Shown here: in pieces, positions 57,675-60,175 of the stretch
How positions within the stretch are numbered: position 1 is the first letter of the stretch
How the letters are laid out: each line of letters opens with the position of its first letter
DNA from: Oceaniferula marina
GTDB lineage: Bacteria > Verrucomicrobiota > Verrucomicrobiia > Verrucomicrobiales > Akkermansiaceae
Direction: 5' to 3'
Length of the DNA: 60,175 bases
Assembly: GCF_013391475.1 (NCBI RefSeq)
Contig: NZ_JACBAZ010000010.1
Span: 1-60,175 of the forward strand
The notes under the pieces: model-generated
What the model saw: only the letters and a program-made list of their open reading frames with translations
What the model was told of the DNA's origin: nothing
Database searches by the model: none
Translations under genes and position numbers: made by a program

Positions 57675-57994
57675 GTACTTGTCTAGGTTGTTGATTGAAT
57701 GCGACAGGACGAAACCTCGCTGCCTGTCTCCCCCGCTGCACCCGATCCAGAGCCTCACTCTAATGATAAAAATAGAGATCACCCCAAAAAGCACGCAATG
57801 AGTAGACAGCCTAAGCTGTCGATTGGAGATAAACTGCCTATGCCCCAAGCTGATGTCAACTTAGAAAGTCAGAAAAAATCAGTGCTTCAGAGGGGCGAAA
57901 TCAATGAAAATAAGGGGCATACGGGGCTTTCCCCCTATTTTTTATTACGCATCCATTACGCACCACAGAGCATCCCGGGTTCGCTCACTGAAAC
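57675..57994. other. 320-nt gap between pfkB-type and TIGR02597-like genes
   Basis: Both flanking genes point left, so this holds the TIGR02597-like promoter. The stretch AATAAGGGG (57910-57918) and CCCCCTATT (57935-57943) can pair and, read leftwards, is followed by TTATTTTC, a weak terminator for the kinase. Nothing else is recognised. Confidence 0.45.
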
Positions 57995-58912
57995 TCACTC
58001 CCAGTGGCTGATGGCCCTCAGCCCGTCGAGTCGCTCCTGGATTTGCGACTCCGTCACGGTTTCGAGTCGGCGGGTCGAGAAATCCTGACAAGTGAAACTG
58101 GCAACGACGGATCCCTGGACAACGGCATCCCGGATCTGGTCAAAGCTGAAGCTTGAGCCCCCCAGTGATGCCAGATAACCGGCCATGGCACCGAGGAAAG
58201 TGTCCCCGGCCCCCGTAGGATCAACAATTTCGCGCAATGGCCAGGCATGAAAACGGAAAATGGCATCATCCGGACCAAAAAGAATCGCTCCAAATTCGCC
58301 CAGTTTGATCACGACGTAGCGCGGCCCCTTGGCCAACAACTTTTCGCCGGCAACAATCAAATTGCTATCACCCGCCAGTTCGCGCGCTTCGGACTCATTA
58401 ATCACGAGGAGGTCAATCCTTTGCAGCACTTCATGCAAGCGCTCATTGGCAATTTCGATCCAAAGGTCCATGGTGTCAGCCACCACAAAGGCGTGCTCCG
58501 CTGCACACTGGTCGAGCATTTGGATTTGGTTGTCCGGCGACATATTGGCTGGAACCACGATCCGAGCATCTGCAATTGCGCCAGGGACCTTGACATCCCA
58601 GCTTTCGAGCACATTGAGTCCCACCCGGTGCGTGGTCCGCTCGTTCATGTTCTCATGATATTCTCCGGTCCAGGTAAAGGAGGCCCCCTCGGAACGTTCC
58701 ACTCCGGTCAGCGTCACACCGTGCCCCTCGAGCATAGCAAGATGATGTTCGGGAAAATCGTGCCCAACCACTCCGACCAGATGCACTGGTGAAGTGTAAT
58801 AGGTGGCGGCAAGCGCGGCGTAGGCAGCGGAGCCTCCAAGCAGGTTTTCAGCTTCTGCGGAAGGTGTGGAAATATGGTCGATGGCGATGGTACCGCCGAT
58901 TAAAATAGACAT
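57995..58912 (-). CDS. PfkB-family carbohydrate/nucleoside kinase
   Basis: A 305-residue ribokinase-fold kinase. N-terminal IGGTIAIDHISTPSAEAENL and LGGSAAYAALAATYY shape the substrate site, and the catalytic motif DPTGAGDTFLGAMAGYLASL with the catalytic Asp is at about residues 235-255. Such kinases phosphorylate sugars, nucleosides or adenosine-like substrates; the GTIAIDH-type start is found in adenosine-kinase-like bacterial members. The gene is alone between the TIGR02597-like gene and thiE. The exact substrate is not predictable. An ATG start at 58912 is clear. Confidence 0.88.
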   Translation of the reverse strand: MSILIGGTIAIDHISTPSAEAENLLGGSAAYAALAATYYTSPVHLVGVVGHDFPEHHLAMLEGHGVTLTGVERSEGASFTWTGEYHENMNERTTHRVGLNVLESWDVKVPGAIADARIVVPANMSPDNQIQMLDQCAAEHAFVVADTMDLWIEIANERLHEVLQRIDLLVINESEARELAGDSNLIVAGEKLLAKGPRYVVIKLGEFGAILFGPDDAIFRFHAWPLREIVDPTGAGDTFLGAMAGYLASLGGSSFSFDQIRDAVVQGSVVASFTCQDFSTRRLETVTESQIQERLDGLRAISHWE

Positions 58913-58982
58913 AGGAAATGAGGAATAATGGGTTCAGAATTAGCAGGTTAAAAACAGAAATGGGATGAGCGCTATCCTAGCG

Positions 58983-59013
58983 GTAGGGAGGATTGGCCCC
59001 CAATCCTCCGCTC
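58983..59013. repeat. Dispersed palindromic repeat (copy 2)
   Basis: GGAGGATTG (58987-58995) and CAATCCTCC (59001-59009) with loop GCCCC. Read on the other strand it matches 15594-15623 including the flank CCTA. It lies between thiE and the kinase and may double as the thiE terminator. Confidence 0.6.
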
Positions 59014-59053
59014 GTGGTCACTCTTTATGGGGTTTCATGGGATTGACGGCAGC

Positions 59054-59713
59054 TCAGGCTGGCAACTTAAGGCGAAGCTCACGTGTCGCAGCAGCCACAT
59101 CAGCAGCTTGGAGCAGCGCGGAGACTATGACCACGCGTCGGGCACCGGAAGCAAGCACCAATTCAAGATTTTCCGCTTTGACTCCACCGATACAGAATAC
59201 GGGAATCCGCGAACCGACCGATTGCTCGACCCGGTCAATGTCCAGCAGGCCAATGCCCGGACGCCCTTGCTTGGTAGGCGTGGGAAACAAGGGACCAAAA
59301 CCGATGTAATCAAAGCCCTCATCCAGAGCGGCGGCAGCCTGCTCAGGAGAATGGGTCGAACGCCCCACCAGCATCTCCTCTCCGACAATCGCCCGAACAC
59401 CGTCCAGGGAGCCATCATCTTGCCCGATATGCAGTGCATCCGCCCCTACTTCGACGGCTACATCCGGAAAATCGTTGATCACCAGAGGCACCCCGTGATC
59501 GCGACACATGGCAGGCAGGTCAGGGGCCACGGAATGCAACAGGTGAAGCACGCCAGCAGCATCGTATCCCTTGGCCCGAAGCTGCAATATATCGACCCCG
59601 CCACGCAGCAGGTCTTTGGCTACGGCTTCAAGGCGGGGTTCATCAACATATCCGGTATCGAGGATACCGTAGAGTCTTGCGTTTTGTAATGCATCCTTCA
59701 CGGCCCAAGCCAT
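59054..59713 (-). CDS. thiE: Thiamine-phosphate synthase
   Basis: A 219-residue TIM-barrel enzyme joining HMP-PP and THZ-P to thiamine phosphate. QLRAK, VPLVINDFPDVAVEVGADAL (metal-binding Asp), HIGQDDG, VGRSTHSPEQA, and FGPLFPTPTK are the family landmarks, followed by FCIGGV. The ATG at 59713 (MAWAVKDALQNARLYGILDT) is chosen over an upstream TTG. No TPP riboswitch is visible above it; the tandem repeat lies there instead. No other thiamine genes are in the window. Confidence 0.93.
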   Translation of the reverse strand: MAWAVKDALQNARLYGILDTGYVDEPRLEAVAKDLLRGGVDILQLRAKGYDAAGVLHLLHSVAPDLPAMCRDHGVPLVINDFPDVAVEVGADALHIGQDDGSLDGVRAIVGEEMLVGRSTHSPEQAAAALDEGFDYIGFGPLFPTPTKQGRPGIGLLDIDRVEQSVGSRIPVFCIGGVKAENLELVLASGARRVVIVSALLQAADVAAATRELRLKLPA

Positions 59714-59765
59714 GCAATGAAACCTCCCAACATTCAAGTATCAAGCGCATCATCGTCACCTCCAA

Positions 59766-60040
59766 CAGCATACACTCCCGTAGGACAGGTTTCCCAACCT
59801 GTCGACAACCCAAGGTCTTCACCCAACGATCACACATCCCCAGAACCGCCGGCAGATTAAAAATCCGCCCTACTTTCCGTCCAGCAGCATACACTCCCCG
59901 TAGGACAGGTTTCCCAACCTGTCGACAACCCAAGCCCCTCACCCAACGCTCACACATCCCCAGAACCGCCGGCAGATTAAAAATCCGCCCTACTTTCCTT
60001 CCAACAGCATAGACTACCCGTAGGACAGGTTTCCCAACCA
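59766..60040. repeat. ~119-bp tandem repeat, two full copies and a partial third
   Basis: Copies start at 59766, 59885 and 60005 (CAGCATA...ACTCC), so the periods are 119 and 120 bp. Each holds GACAGGTT-TCCC-AACCTGTC, an 8-bp perfect hairpin, and a second imperfect one (GGCAGATT...AATCCGCC). The third copy stops after the first arm. The array fills most of the 462 nt beyond thiE. The open frame crossing it on the minus strand is repeat-derived. Confidence 0.93.
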
Positions 60041-60069
60041 ATAGTGTTCGGCATGCTCTGATGGCGGTA

Positions 60070-60115
60070 TGTGACAAAAGTGTCACTTGTACATTTTAAC
60101 ATATTTTGCTTTAAT
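60070..60115 (+). promoter_or_regulatory. Operator-like palindrome overlapping a sigma-70 promoter
   Basis: TGTGACA-AAAG-TGTCACT (60070-60087) is an inverted repeat. It abuts TTGTAC (60087-60092), 17 nt, TTTAAT (60110-60115), a good sigma-70 promoter firing rightwards, with a start near 60122. The gene it serves lies beyond the window. A GTG at 60123 opens a frame to the end (VEPGRKAKPDISQNQ), but it is not assignable. Confidence 0.55.
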
Positions 60116-60175
60116 CCTTCGCGTGGAACCGGGAAGGAAAGCCAAGCCTGATATTAGTCAGAATCAACTCCAGAG

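Noticed and set aside
59766-60040. CRISPR array
   Set aside because: Two and a bit units of 119 bp lack short repeats with unique spacers, and no cas genes are nearby.
59643-60086. 147-residue minus-strand frame through the tandem repeat
   Set aside because: It overlaps the start of thiE and its peptide repeats simply mirror the 119-bp DNA repeat.

Overview
The window comes from a verrucomicrobial chromosome, most likely a marine or biofilm member of the Verrucomicrobiales. The evidence is a 16S rRNA gene on the minus strand at the left edge, several PEP-CTERM surface proteins with the verrucomicrobial tail (PEP, then ALLGLGG, then an arginine cluster), a TIGR02597-type secreted protein, FecR/ECF pairs, and many sulfatases and beta-helix enzymes. 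Ribosome-binding sites are scarce before most genes, and the anti-Shine-Dalgarno core of the 16S gene itself is altered.

Layout. 1-2210: 16S rRNA with its processing stem, leader and promoter, all read leftwards. 2496-6941: chaperone block dnaK-groS-groL. 7390-8034: three tiny related lipoproteins. 8160-10212: a STAS protein and a SpoIIE-type phosphatase (partner-switching module). 10412-12250: ribosomal operon rpsM-rpsK-rpsD, with a long acidic extension on S11 and no rpoA/rplQ behind it. 12362-21455: housekeeping genes (lysA, a serine hydrolase, trmB, a prepilin-like protein, rnr, a TPR protein, a YbjN-like protein, a DUF2017-like protein, clpS).

21568-51725 is a polysaccharide-degradation region. 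On the minus strand, in transcription order, lie an ECF sigma factor, a FecR-type anti-sigma factor with a LamG domain, a PEP-CTERM protein, a GH95 fucosidase-like enzyme, a sulfatase, a sialate-O-acetylesterase-like enzyme, a second sulfatase and a BD-FAE-like esterase. Further right come two PEP-CTERM genes and the wreck of a third, a large beta-helix protein with an inserted CBM6-like module, a second ECF/FecR pair behind a transglutaminase-like/F5-8C protein and a thioredoxin-like protein, and two tandem GH141-like beta-helix proteins. Fucosidase-like enzymes plus sulfatases plus acetyl-esterases point to a sulfated, acetylated, fucose-containing polysaccharide (fucoidan-like), with surface proteins and extracytoplasmic sigma control. 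The substrate is an inference.

51726-60175: a lipoprotein lipase bracketed by two copies of a ~185-bp repeat (one disrupted by a MITE-like foldback element), an aldo/keto reductase, tRNA-Ser(CGA), a PEP-CTERM protein, a TIGR02597-like protein, a PfkB-family kinase, thiE, a ~119-bp tandem repeat, and a promoter/operator firing out of the right edge.

The most notable observations are the variant anti-SD, anti-sigma factors whose exported halves look like polysaccharide-binding or surface-protein domains (one resembles a PEP-CTERM protein encoded next door), the S11 extension, the rRNA leader hairpin, and the repeat/MITE structure around the lipase.
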